Origin: Janthinobacterium sp.
Lineage (GTDB): Bacteria; Pseudomonadota; Gammaproteobacteria; Burkholderiales; Burkholderiaceae_D
Assembly: GCF_009923995.1 (NCBI RefSeq)
Contig: NZ_RFSK01000008.1
Span: 62,001-126,000, forward strand
Direction of reading: 5' to 3'
Length of the DNA stretch: 64,000 nt
This document shows, piece after piece, positions 1 through 7,352 of this stretch. Position 1 is the stretch's first letter, and each line of letters starts with the position of its first letter. Position numbers and translations under genes: made by a program. The notes under the pieces are model-generated. The model had not been told where the DNA came from, did no database searches, and saw nothing but the letters and a program-made list of their open reading frames with translations.

Positions 1-342
1 GGCCTGAGCTGGACCTGGCAATCGTGCGACGGCCCCCGCTGCCTGAACATGGTGTACGCGGACAGCATCAACGCCGTCTCGCGTCCCGGCTTCAGGTTCA
101 GCGCCAGCAGCGAGTATCCGAATGCGCTGGCGGACTTCCGGCACAGCTTCGAGATGCTGGAAAAGCTGCCCTGCGACGTGCTGATCTCGGCCCACCCGGA
201 AGCGTCGCAATTATGGGAGCGGCTGGAAGCGAGCGCCACGGCGGGCAGCGAGGCCTTCGTCGACCCGCAAGCCTGCCGCACCTACGTGGCGGCGGCGCGC
301 ACCCTGCTTGATGCCCGCCTGGAACAGGAAAAGCAGGACTAG
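1..342 (+). CDS. Subclass B3 metallo-beta-lactamase, C-terminal part (5' end outside window)
   Basis: The reading frame is open from base 1 and ends at TAG 340-342, so only the last 113 residues are present. The peptide begins GLSWTWQSCDGPRCLNMVYAD and contains LPCDVLISAHPEAS, the C-terminal signature of subclass B3 zinc beta-lactamases. The His of SAHPE corresponds to the last zinc ligand (H263 in standard numbering). Family members are periplasmic enzymes that hydrolyse penicillins, cephalosporins and carbapenems. The sequence is close to what I recall of THIN-B from Janthinobacterium lividum, which supports the taxonomic guess. The signal peptide and the HxHxDH motif would lie upstream of the window and cannot be checked. 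The frame is intact to a normal-looking C-terminus. Confidence 0.85.
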   Translation, partial: GLSWTWQSCDGPRCLNMVYADSINAVSRPGFRFSASSEYPNALADFRHSFEMLEKLPCDVLISAHPEASQLWERLEASATAGSEAFVDPQACRTYVAAARTLLDARLEQEKQD

Positions 343-415
343 GCTTGTCAACCGTGCACGCTGGCGTGGCGGGTATCTGCTACGCTGGAGGCCATCACTT
401 CAACAAGGAAATGCC

Positions 416-895
416 ATGTTCACACTCGCCAGACTGATTCCCCTCGCCGCCATCGTCGCCATCACGGCCGGCTGCGCGCAAACGCCCGTGCGTTCCGATG
501 CGGCCGCCGCCGCGCCCGGCGCCACCTCGCCCGCCCAGCCGGCGCCGAAGCTGGCGGGCACGCAGTGGAAGCTGAAGGAATTGAAGGGCAAGAAAGTCGT
601 GCGCAAGGCGCCCGAGCAGCGTGAAGTGACCCTGCTGCTGGCCGAAGGCCGCGCCAGTGGCCACAGCGGCTGCAACCAGATGATGGGCGGCTACACCAGC
701 GACGGCGTCAGCACCCTGAACTTTTCGCAGCTGGCCGGCACCATGATGATGTGCCAGCCGCAGGACATGGACCTCGAGCGCGAGCTGCTGACCACCCTGG
801 GCGAAGTCAACGGCTACCGCTACGCCGACCAGGAACTGCTGCTGCTCAAGGATGGCGTACCCGTGGCGCGCTATGAAGCGCTGACGGTGAAGTAA
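416..895 (+). CDS. META-domain (HslJ-like) lipoprotein
   Basis: A 159-residue predicted lipoprotein. The ATG at 416 is chosen because AAGGA at 405-409 sits 6 nt upstream and the product then starts with a proper lipoprotein signal: a hydrophobic stretch at residues 3-17, lipobox ITAGC, lipidated Cys20. A longer frame to 308 would bury the signal. The mature part has the META pattern (GTQWKL near the start, then SGHSGCNQMMGGY, and MMMCQ), as in HslJ/META proteins of the envelope, whose biochemical role is poorly defined; some are linked to motility or novobiocin resistance. It is a single gene between the beta-lactamase and a hairpin repeat at 925-951. Confidence 0.8.
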   Translation: MFTLARLIPLAAIVAITAGCAQTPVRSDAAAAAPGATSPAQPAPKLAGTQWKLKELKGKKVVRKAPEQREVTLLLAEGRASGHSGCNQMMGGYTSDGVSTLNFSQLAGTMMMCQPQDMDLERELLTTLGEVNGYRYADQELLLLKDGVPVARYEALTVK

Positions 896-924
896 AACTG
901 CTGCCTTCCCCCAAGGCAAAGACT

Positions 925-951
925 GGGGTCGTACCCTCAGGGTACGACCCC
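925..951. repeat. REP-like hairpin, copy 1
   Basis: GGGGTCGTACCC (925-936), loop TCA, GGGTACGACCCC (940-951): a perfect 12-bp stem. Related hairpins occur at 32745-32775 and 44801-44827, all with GGGGTC..GACCCC outer arms and a 3-nt loop. It lies between the 3' ends of two convergent genes (stops at 895 and 988), so it may also act as a bidirectional terminator or mRNA 3' stabiliser, although no T-run follows. Confidence 0.7.
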
Positions 952-987
952 GGCACCTGTTCGGGGCTTGCTCCACCTCCACCGCAC

Positions 988-1941
988 CTAGTCATTGCGC
1001 ATCTGCGCCTGCGAGACATTGCTATGTGGCGGCACGCTCTGCGTCAGCCACACATTCCCCCCCACAGTCGAACCGGCGCCGATGGTGATGCGCCCCAGCA
1101 CGGTCGCGCCCGCGTAGATCACGACGTCGTCCTCGACGATGGGGTGGCGCGGCGTGCCCTTGATCAGCGCGCCGGAAGCGTCCGCCGGGAAGCGCTTGGC
1201 GCCCAGGGTGACGGCCTGGTACAGGCGCACGCGCTGGCCGATGATGGCCGTCTCGCCGATCACCACGCCCGTGCCATGGTCGATGAAGAAACTGGCGCCG
1301 ATGTGCGCGCCCGGGTGGATATCGATGCCCGTCAGGGTGTGCGCGATGTCGGCGATCAGGCGCGCCAGGAACGGCGCGCCGAGCGCGTGCAGCTGGTGCG
1401 CCAGGCGGTGGTACAGGATGGCGATGGTGCCCGGGTAGCACAGCATGATCTCGGCCACGGAGGTGGCGGCCGGGTCGCCCGCGTAGGCGGCCTGCACGTC
1501 CGACACCAGCAGGGCGCGGATGCCGGGCAGGCTGGCGGCGAACGCGCGCGTGATGTCGCGCGCCTGCTGCGCCAGGGCCGCGTCGTCGGCCGCGCCCTCA
1601 GCGTCGTCGCCGGCCGCGGCGGCGTGCGCCGGGGCGGAAAACAGCAGGCCGCGCCGCACCTGCTCGCTGAGGCGGTTCAGCGTGGTGTTCAGGGTATCGC
1701 CGACAAAATAGTCGATGCTTTCATCGGTCAGGTTGGGCCGCCCGTAATGCGTGGGGAACAGGGCCGCCGACAGGCCGTTGACGATGGTGGTCAGCGCTTC
1801 ACGCGACGGCAGTTCGCGCACCCTGCCGTTATGGCGGATCTTGTGCGTGTCTTCGCGCGAGCTGCGCAGCGCCTGGATCACGGGACCCAGGTTCCACTGG
1901 ACGGATTCCTCGGCGGGCGCCGCGGGATGAATGCTGTGCAT
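988..1941 (-). CDS. epsC: Serine O-acetyltransferase, EpsC type
   Basis: 317 residues. Serine O-acetyltransferase makes O-acetylserine from serine and acetyl-CoA, the first step of cysteine synthesis. The C-terminal third shows left-handed beta-helix hexapeptides with the SAT signature: DIHPGAHIGASFFIDHGTG, then GVVIGETAIIG, then YQAVTLGAKRF. The catalytic His-Asp region lies in this part. The long N-terminal helical domain (about residues 1-190) is the EpsC/SrpH form rather than the short CysE form. A hydrophilic Ala-rich insert sits near residues 105-125. The ATG at 1941 has GGAAG about 9 nt upstream. It is divergent from a Bcr/CflA exporter, with a strong palindrome between them (2030-2056). 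Confidence 0.9.
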   Translation of the reverse strand: MHSIHPAAPAEESVQWNLGPVIQALRSSREDTHKIRHNGRVRELPSREALTTIVNGLSAALFPTHYGRPNLTDESIDYFVGDTLNTTLNRLSEQVRRGLLFSAPAHAAAAGDDAEGAADDAALAQQARDITRAFAASLPGIRALLVSDVQAAYAGDPAATSVAEIMLCYPGTIAILYHRLAHQLHALGAPFLARLIADIAHTLTGIDIHPGAHIGASFFIDHGTGVVIGETAIIGQRVRLYQAVTLGAKRFPADASGALIKGTPRHPIVEDDVVIYAGATVLGRITIGAGSTVGGNVWLTQSVPPHSNVSQAQMRND

Positions 1942-2029
1942 GGTGTATCACTTCCGAAAAAATGGCGAACAGGCCGGGTCGCCCCAGCTTAGCGGCGGCG
2001 CACGGCAAAGCCAACGAAGGTTTTCAAGG

Positions 2030-2056
2030 TTTGATATGCGAAAAACGCATATCAAA
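2030..2056. promoter_or_regulatory. 11-bp perfect inverted repeat between divergent genes
   Basis: TTTGATATGCG (2030-2040), spacer AAAAA, CGCATATCAAA (2046-2056). It lies 89 bp before the epsC start and 75 bp before the transporter start. Both neighbours point away, so it cannot be a terminator. Length, symmetry and position suggest an operator for a dimeric regulator of one or both genes. No regulator gene is adjacent. Confidence 0.55.
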
Positions 2057-2130
2057 GGCAAACCGCGCCCGCGCCAACCCGATTGTTGCCGCTAGCGTAA
2101 AATGACGGACTAACAAAAACACTCTTCAAC

Positions 2131-3318
2131 ATGACTAAATTATTAACCTGGATCTTGGCGGGCCTGGCGATGGTCGGACCGCTCGCAATTGACACGTATC
2201 TGCCGTCTTTCCCCGCCATCGTGCACGATTTCAATGCCAGCCCCCTGCTGGTGCAGCAAACCCTGAGCTTTTTCCTGTTCACGTTCGCCTTCATGATGCT
2301 GTTCTACGGCACCCTGTCCGACTCGTTCGGCCGCCGTCCCGTCATCCTCGTCTCGCTGGTGCTGTATGTGATCGCTTCCGTGGGCGCCGCGCTGGCGCCG
2401 TCGCTGGGCTGGCTGCTGGCCTGGCGCGTGCTGCAGGGCCTGTCCGCCGGCGCCGGCTCCGTCATCGGCCGCGCCATCGTGCAGGACCGCTATTCGGGCG
2501 CCGCCGCGCAGAAGATCCTGTCGCATATCATGATGGTGTTTGCCCTCGCGCCGGCCATCGCGCCCGTGCTGGGCGGCTGGCTGCAGGTGGGCCTGGGCTG
2601 GCGCTGGATCTTCTGGTTCCTGACGGCCTTCGGCGTGCTGATGTTCGTCGTCGTCTGGCGCGCCTTACCGGAAAGCCTGCCGAAGGAGCAGCGCCACGCC
2701 TTCCACCTGGGCGACATCGCCGTCAATTACTGGAAAGTGCTGTGCCACCGCCAGTTCTTGCTGCTGTCGACGGCCATCGGCGCCGCCTTTGGCGGCTTCG
2801 CCCTGTACATCGGTTCGGCCGCCTACTTCATCATCAACATCCTGCACCTGCCGGAGACGGCATTCGCCTGGCTGTTCATTCCCCTGATCAGCGGCATGGT
2901 GTTCGGCTCGGCCCTGTCGGGCAAGGTGGCGCACCGCTACAGCCAGCGCCAGATGATCTGGGCCGGCTTCATCCTGATGCTCGTCGCCGCGCTGGCCAAC
3001 ATCGGCTACAACTACTTCTTTGCCGCCGAAGTGCCATGGGCCGTGCTGCCCCTGTTCTTCTACTCGTTCGCCCTGTCCATCGCCATGCCGCCGATGACCC
3101 TGATGGCGCTGAACCACTTCCCCCACAACAGCGGCCTGGCATCGTCGATGCAGTCCTTCATCCAGATGCTGCTGTTCGCCCTCGTCTCGGGCCTGGTGGC
3201 GCCGCTGCTGTTCGACAGCGCCCTGAACCTGGCGTATGGCGTGATGGCGGGCCTGCTGGTGAGTTTATTGTGCTGGGTGTTTGCGCAGGGAGGGCAAGCG
3301 GAAGCGGTCAAGCAGTAG
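2131..3318 (+). CDS. Bcr/CflA family MFS drug-resistance transporter
   Basis: 395 residues with about 12 hydrophobic segments. The N-terminus (GPLAIDTYLPSFPAI), the loop motif GTLSDSFGRRPVIL and RVLQGLSAGAGSVIGRAIVQD are diagnostic of the DHA1 Bcr/CflA proton-driven exporters of the inner membrane. E. coli Bcr exports bicyclomycin and also cysteine. That is suggestive here because the divergent neighbour starts cysteine biosynthesis, but the substrate is not shown by sequence. No strong Shine-Dalgarno is visible before the ATG at 2131; no better in-frame start exists. Confidence 0.85.
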   Translation: MTKLLTWILAGLAMVGPLAIDTYLPSFPAIVHDFNASPLLVQQTLSFFLFTFAFMMLFYGTLSDSFGRRPVILVSLVLYVIASVGAALAPSLGWLLAWRVLQGLSAGAGSVIGRAIVQDRYSGAAAQKILSHIMMVFALAPAIAPVLGGWLQVGLGWRWIFWFLTAFGVLMFVVVWRALPESLPKEQRHAFHLGDIAVNYWKVLCHRQFLLLSTAIGAAFGGFALYIGSAAYFIINILHLPETAFAWLFIPLISGMVFGSALSGKVAHRYSQRQMIWAGFILMLVAALANIGYNYFFAAEVPWAVLPLFFYSFALSIAMPPMTLMALNHFPHNSGLASSMQSFIQMLLFALVSGLVAPLLFDSALNLAYGVMAGLLVSLLCWVFAQGGQAEAVKQ

Positions 3319-3331
3319 CTTTTAGAGTGGA

Positions 3332-3433
3332 TTTTTCAGGTCGGGAGCACCTGAAAAACGTTCAGGACAAGGCGCCGTGCCGCAGGCAGTACGCTAGTAC
3401 GGCAAGGCACGGCAACGCAGTCATGGACGTTTT
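3332..3433. repeat. Structured palindromic intergenic element
   Basis: A 3' flanking element with nested inverted repeats. TTTTTCAGGT (3332-3341) pairs with ACCTGAAAAA (3349-3358). A second structure has arms 3355-3361/3427-3433 (AAAACGT/ACGTTTT), 3374-3381/3406-3413 (GCCGTGCC/GGCACGGC) and 3389-3392/3397-3400 (GTAC/GTAC) around a GCTA loop. The first hairpin could end transcription of the transporter gene. The rest looks like a folded repeat element rather than coding DNA; no second copy is in the window. Confidence 0.5.
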
Positions 3434-3445
3434 CTCAGGCGCTCC

Positions 3446-3754
3446 TCAAGGCCACGGCGCTGGCGTCACGTCCACATACTGCGCCCCGCCCTGCTCCGGT
3501 TCCGCCTCATTGCGCTGCGCCGGCTGGTTCAGGGAACCGGCCGGCGAGCGCAGGCTCAGGATTTCCTTGCGCGCCTCGACGAAGTCGGCGGAACTGAGCG
3601 GATGTTCCTGGTCGGGCCAGTGGCTGACGGCCCATTCCTGCAGCGCCTCGAAGCGCCGCCACAGTTCGGCGATGAATTCGCGGCGCGCCGCTTCCTGTGG
3701 CGCGTCCAGTTCCTGTGGCGTCTTGTCGACGCCGTCTCCTACGCTCGCTTGCAT
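3446..3754 (-). CDS. Small hypothetical protein
   Basis: 102 residues of normal protein composition, beginning MQASVGDGVDKTPQELDAP. It is supported as a real gene by a Shine-Dalgarno (GGAGAAGC just before ATG 3754) and by an acidic, helix-favouring central part (EFIAELWRRFEALQEWAVSHWP) ending in a Pro/Gln-rich tail. There is no signal peptide, membrane segment or motif I recognise. It sits alone between the transporter's 3' element and the AhpD-like gene, on the same strand as the latter but 80 bp downstream of it. Function unknown. Confidence 0.5.
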   Translation of the reverse strand: MQASVGDGVDKTPQELDAPQEAARREFIAELWRRFEALQEWAVSHWPDQEHPLSSADFVEARKEILSLRSPAGSLNQPAQRNEAEPEQGGAQYVDVTPAPWP

Positions 3755-3834
3755 GATGCTTCTCCGGCTGATGGATCATGACGCCAAGGTAGGCGATGCG
3801 GGGCCGGCCGTCTGTTCGCCAGCGAACACAGTTA

Positions 3835-4275
3835 TTACTCCGGCATCTTGCGGAAACCCACGGCCAGGCGGTTCCACGTATTGATGGAACCGATGGCCAG
3901 GGTGACGTTGACCATTTCGGCCGGCGTCAATTGTTCCGCCAGGGCCGCGTAGTCATCGTCGGACGCATGGTTCTGCGGCAGCAGGGTCAGCGCTTCCGTC
4001 CAGGCCAGCACGGCCCGTTCGCGCGCCGTGAAGAACGGCGTTTCGCGCCAGACGGACACGGCATACAGGCGGCGCTCCGTTTCGCCCGCCTTGCGCGCAT
4101 CGCTCGTGTGCATGTCCACGCAAAAGGCGCAGCCGTTGATTTGCGAGGCGCGCAGGCGGATCAGCTCAAGCAGCGAGTGCTCCACGCCCAGCTTGGCGAT
4201 GGCCGCTTCCAGCGCGTACATGGCCTTGACGACGTCCGGCGAAGCTTGTGCAAAATCAATACGTTGCTGTGTCAT
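3835..4275 (-). CDS. Carboxymuconolactone decarboxylase/AhpD-family protein
   Basis: 146 residues. It contains the AhpD-like redox motif INGCAFCVDMH (CxxC followed by His), then a helical segment ending GSINTWNRLAVGF, typical of small AhpD-type proteins that act in peroxidase or alkylhydroperoxidase reactions. I use the ATG at 4275 because AAGGA lies 8 nt upstream; an upstream in-frame ATG at 4308 would add 11 residues without a ribosome-binding site. The gene is divergent from a MocR regulator, and MocR proteins often control the divergent neighbour. The true substrate cannot be read from sequence. Confidence 0.85.
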   Translation of the reverse strand: MTQQRIDFAQASPDVVKAMYALEAAIAKLGVEHSLLELIRLRASQINGCAFCVDMHTSDARKAGETERRLYAVSVWRETPFFTARERAVLAWTEALTLLPQNHASDDDYAALAEQLTPAEMVNVTLAIGSINTWNRLAVGFRKMPE

Positions 4276-4308
4276 GATGCATTCCTTGATAAAGTAGAGA
4301 TGCATCAT
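4274..4308. promoter_or_regulatory. Inverted repeat in the AhpD/MocR divergent region
   Basis: ATGATGCAT (4274-4282) and ATGCATCAT (4300-4308) form perfect 9-bp arms 26 bp apart centre to centre. One arm overlaps the AhpD-like start codon, the other an alternative upstream ATG. It could be a binding site for the divergent MocR protein or a leader hairpin masking the start. Weak, since part of the symmetry arises from start codons. Confidence 0.3.
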
Positions 4309-4379
4309 TGTAGAAGCGCAAGAAGCGTGCGCGGCAGGCCAATCCCGCCGAAAAACGGCAGACCACCAGCAGACATCCC

Positions 4380-5852
4380 ATGGAATTACATATCCTGATC
4401 GACGGCACGCGCGACCTGGGCGGCCAGTTGTATCGCCAGCTCAGCGAGGCCATCCGTTCCGGCCGCCTGGCCGATGGCCAGCAATTGCCCCCCTCGCGCC
4501 TGCTGGCCAGCCAGCTGGGCCTGTCGCGCAAGACGGTGTCCGACGTGTATGACAAGCTCAGCTATGAAAAGCTGCTGGTAGGAAAAGTCGGCGTGGGCAG
4601 CTTCGTGCAGACACCGCACGCCTCGCCGCAGCGCCGCCACGCCAGCACGCCACTGGCCAGCGCCCAGCGCATCGCCCGCTGGGAAGCGACGCCCACGCCC
4701 CTGCGCCGCGCCAGCCAGGAACAGCCGGCGCGCTACGCCTTCATCGGCGGGCGCACGACGCCTTCGCACTTCCCCCAGGATGAGTGGCGCGCCTGCGTGC
4801 TGCATGCGCTGCGCCAGGATGGCCAGGCGCGGGGCCGCTATGGTCCCGTGCCCGGCCTGCCCGCCTTGCGCGCGGCGATCGCCGGCCATGCCGCCTTCAG
4901 CCGCGGCATCCATTGCACGCCGGAGCAGGTACTCGTCACCAGCGGCGCCCAGCAAGCCCTGAGCCTGCTGGCGCAGACCCTGCTGGAGCCGGGCGACACG
5001 GTGGCCGTGGAAGAACCCGGCTACCCCGTGGCGCGCGCCGTGTTCGCCAGCCAGGGCGCCCGCGTGGTGGGCGTGGCGGTGGACGAGGATGGCATCCTCG
5101 CCGGGCAGATCCCCGATGGCACGCGCTTGATCTATGTCACGCCCGCCCACCAGTTCCCGCTCGGCATGCCGATGAGCATGGCGCGCCGCCATGCCCTGCT
5201 GGAGCGGGCGCGGCAGCTGGGCGCCATCGTCATCGAGGACGATTACGACAGCGCCTTCCGCTACGAGGGGCGGCCCGAGGATTCCCTGCAAAGCATGGAC
5301 CGCTACGGCGTCGTCGCGCACGTGGGCAGCTTTTCCAAGATCATGTTGCCGGAATTGCGCCTCGGCTATGTCGTGCTGCCGCAAGCCATCGTGGCCGCCG
5401 TGGAAACGGTGAAATACCTGACGGATTGCCATACGGCCAGCCTGGGCCAGCATGCGCTGGCCAAGTTCATCCACGACGGCCATCTGCTGCGCCATATCCG
5501 CCGCTGCCACGACATCTATGCGGGGCGGCGCGAGCGGCTGCAGCACTGGTTCGACGGCCCGCTGTCGCCGTGGTTCCGCCTGGTGCCGGCCAGCGCGGGC
5601 TTCCACGTGGCGGCCCTGGCCCAGGCGCCGCTCGACATTGCCGAACTGCTGCGCCGCGCGCGCCTGGCCGACGTCAGCCTGTATGCCCTGTCCAGCTTTT
5701 ACCATGGTCCAGCCCGCCACGAAGGCCTGTTCCTCGGCTATGGCGCCATCGACAGGCTCGACATCGACACGGCGCTGGCCATCGTGCTGGCGATCCTGCA
5801 GGACATGGCGCCCCTGCCCCTCAGCGGGGTTGCCAGCGATAGTGTCCCGTGA
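4380..5852 (+). CDS. MocR/PdxR-family transcriptional regulator (GntR HTH + aminotransferase-like domain)
   Basis: 490 residues. Residues about 10-75 form a GntR winged helix (GGQLYRQLSEAIRSGRLADGQQLPPSRLLASQLGLSR starts this domain). The rest is a fold-type I aminotransferase domain with GPVPGLPALRAAIAGH, TSGAQQALSLLAQTL, VEEPGYPVARAVF, IEDDYDSAFRYEG and SFSKIMLPELRLGY; the Lys in SFSK is the expected PLP-binding residue. Such regulators sense PLP or amino compounds. The divergent AhpD-like gene is the likely target. The last 32 bp overlap the 3' end of the DUF1287 pseudogene on the other strand. Confidence 0.88.
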   Translation: MELHILIDGTRDLGGQLYRQLSEAIRSGRLADGQQLPPSRLLASQLGLSRKTVSDVYDKLSYEKLLVGKVGVGSFVQTPHASPQRRHASTPLASAQRIARWEATPTPLRRASQEQPARYAFIGGRTTPSHFPQDEWRACVLHALRQDGQARGRYGPVPGLPALRAAIAGHAAFSRGIHCTPEQVLVTSGAQQALSLLAQTLLEPGDTVAVEEPGYPVARAVFASQGARVVGVAVDEDGILAGQIPDGTRLIYVTPAHQFPLGMPMSMARRHALLERARQLGAIVIEDDYDSAFRYEGRPEDSLQSMDRYGVVAHVGSFSKIMLPELRLGYVVLPQAIVAAVETVKYLTDCHTASLGQHALAKFIHDGHLLRHIRRCHDIYAGRRERLQHWFDGPLSPWFRLVPASAGFHVAALAQAPLDIAELLRRARLADVSLYALSSFYHGPARHEGLFLGYGAIDRLDIDTALAIVLAILQDMAPLPLSGVASDSVP

Positions 5853-6187
5853 TCGCATAGCTGAACAGGATATTTTCCTCGCGCGCGCCTGCGCCGATGT
5901 TGTGGATGATGAGCGGCACGCCGCCCCATGCCTGCCTGTCGCTGACGATGCCGATGCCGATGTGGGTCAGCTTGCGCGGCAAACGTCACGTGACGATGTC
6001 GCCCGCTCGGCAAGCGTGCGCTTCTTTACTTGGCGGCAAGCTGGTGCCGTGGGGGGCAAAATAGGTGCCCGGGTTGGGCACGCGGCGGTGGTCGATATTG
6101 CGGTCCGGGGCCGGCCGTGGCGGGAGCGGCCGGGGCCGGCAGGGGCGCCAGCGCCAGCAGCAGGATGGAGAGCGGTTTGATCGGCAT
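5821..6187 (-). pseudogene. DUF1287 family protein, decayed (internal deletion, frameshift, in-frame stop)
   Basis: On the minus strand a signal peptide (MPIKPLSILLLALAPLPAPA, start 6187) runs into a different frame that reads DRNIDHRRVPNPGTYFAPHG, then AGDIVT, a TGA at 5986-5988, then RLPRKLTHIGIGIVSD, IHNIGAGAREENILFS and ITGHYRW, ending at 5821. In YijF/DUF1287 proteins these motifs occur in this order with Trp after GDIVT, so TGG has probably become TGA. About 80 residues expected between the signal peptide and NIDHRRVPN are missing. Family proteins are exported and of unknown function. Three independent lesions make a working product very unlikely. Confidence 0.75.
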
Positions 6188-6249
6188 CAAGGTCGCTGCG
6201 TGGAGATACATGCCAACTGTCACGCAGTGGCGGCGACACCGCCGTACGC

Positions 6250-6588
6250 TTACGCGCCCGCCAGCTGCGCCAGGTGGGCGGGGAAATCCACGGCGGGGGG
6301 TCCCGCCGCATTGACGGTGTCAAAATAATCATGCCAGCCCGTGGCGGCGATGCCGGCCAGCAAGGCGTCCAGTGCCGCCGCGTCCGGGAAGCGCCAGACG
6401 GCATAGAATTGCTGGGCAGCCGCATGCAGCTTGCCGCCGTCGACGGCGCCCATTGCCAGCGCTTCGGCGCCCGTACCGGACAAGGCGGCCATGCCGGCGC
6501 CCACCGTGTCGAAATATGCCTGGCGCGCAGCGGCGTCGAGGGCCAGCCAGGCCGGTTTCGGGCTGTACAGTTCCAGCAGATAATGCAT
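6250..6588 (-). CDS. Small hypothetical protein, possibly DUF6616-like
   Basis: 112 residues beginning MHYLLELYSPKPAWLALDA. GGAGG lies 8 nt before the ATG at 6588, a strong start. It is cytoplasmic, Ala-rich, with an alternating strand/helix pattern (YLLELY at the start, FYAVWRFPDAAALDALLAGI in the middle) that resembles small dimeric alpha-beta-barrel proteins of the YCII/Dabb type. It follows the alkylation-repair gene by 17 bp on the same strand, so it is probably the last gene of a MarR-led operon. Function unknown; the DUF6616 label is from memory. Confidence 0.6.
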   Translation of the reverse strand: MHYLLELYSPKPAWLALDAAARQAYFDTVGAGMAALSGTGAEALAMGAVDGGKLHAAAQQFYAVWRFPDAAALDALLAGIAATGWHDYFDTVNAAGPPAVDFPAHLAQLAGA

Positions 6589-6605
6589 GTTTTTCCTCCA
6601 AAAAG

Positions 6606-7352
6606 TTAAGAAAGCGAGCGCTGGGCCCGCTTGCAGATGCGCAGGGTCGCGGCAGCAGGGCTGTCCGCCAGCCATTGGGCGCATACGCCACGCACCCAGT
6701 CCGGCCGGGTCTTGGCCGCGTCGTTGAGCCAGTTGGCCACGGCATCCTGCACGTAGACGGCCGGGTCGGCGCGCAAGGGCTCCAGCAGGGGCAAGGCCAG
6801 CTGCGGCTGCTGTTTTAGCTCGGTAATATGCGCGCACCACACGCCGCGCGGGCGCAGCGCTTCGCAGGCGAAACGGCGCAGGCGCTCCGACGCCTCGCCT
6901 GTCCACGGCACCAGCAGCGCCAGCGCTTCTTCCAGGCTGGCGGCCAGCCGGGGCCGCAGCGCCAGCCAGGCCCATTCGCGCACGCCGAAATGCCCATCGT
7001 CGGCCAAGGGCCGCATGGCCGCCAGCCGCTGCGGCAAGGTCAGGCCCGCTTGCGCGGCGATGACAAAGCAGGCCCAGCCCCGTACCGTATCGGAAGGGTG
7101 GACTTGCAATTGCGCCAGATCAACGTTGGCTTCCAGCAGCAGTTGCGCCGCCAGGGCCATGCGCCGCGTGATGCCGGCCTCGGCCTGCGCCTCCATCCGC
7201 GCCAGCCCATCCCCGCCGATGGCGGGCACGGCGGCGGCCAGCAGCCGGGCAAAATCGATGGCCAGCCCTTCCGTCAGGGTGGCGCTGGCGACGCTCCCCG
7301 CATTCAGCAGGGCCAGGCGCGCGGGCGCGATATCGGCGATGCCGCGGCTCAT
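6606..7352 (-). CDS. DNA alkylation repair protein, AlkC-like HEAT-repeat family
   Basis: 248 residues, almost entirely helical. The run HPSDTVRGWACFVIA, then HFGVREWAWLALRP, then RRFACEALRPRGVWCAHI, then VANWLNDAAKTRPDWV matches the AlkC/COG4335 alkylation-repair proteins. These are HEAT-like DNA glycosylases that remove N3-alkylated purines without base flipping. The start ATG overlaps the stop of the upstream MarR gene (7349-7352), showing translational coupling. Placement under a MarR regulator suggests induction by a small toxic compound rather than by the Ada response, but that is inference. Confidence 0.75.
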   Translation of the reverse strand: MSRGIADIAPARLALLNAGSVASATLTEGLAIDFARLLAAAVPAIGGDGLARMEAQAEAGITRRMALAAQLLLEANVDLAQLQVHPSDTVRGWACFVIAAQAGLTLPQRLAAMRPLADDGHFGVREWAWLALRPRLAASLEEALALLVPWTGEASERLRRFACEALRPRGVWCAHITELKQQPQLALPLLEPLRADPAVYVQDAVANWLNDAAKTRPDWVRGVCAQWLADSPAAATLRICKRAQRSLS

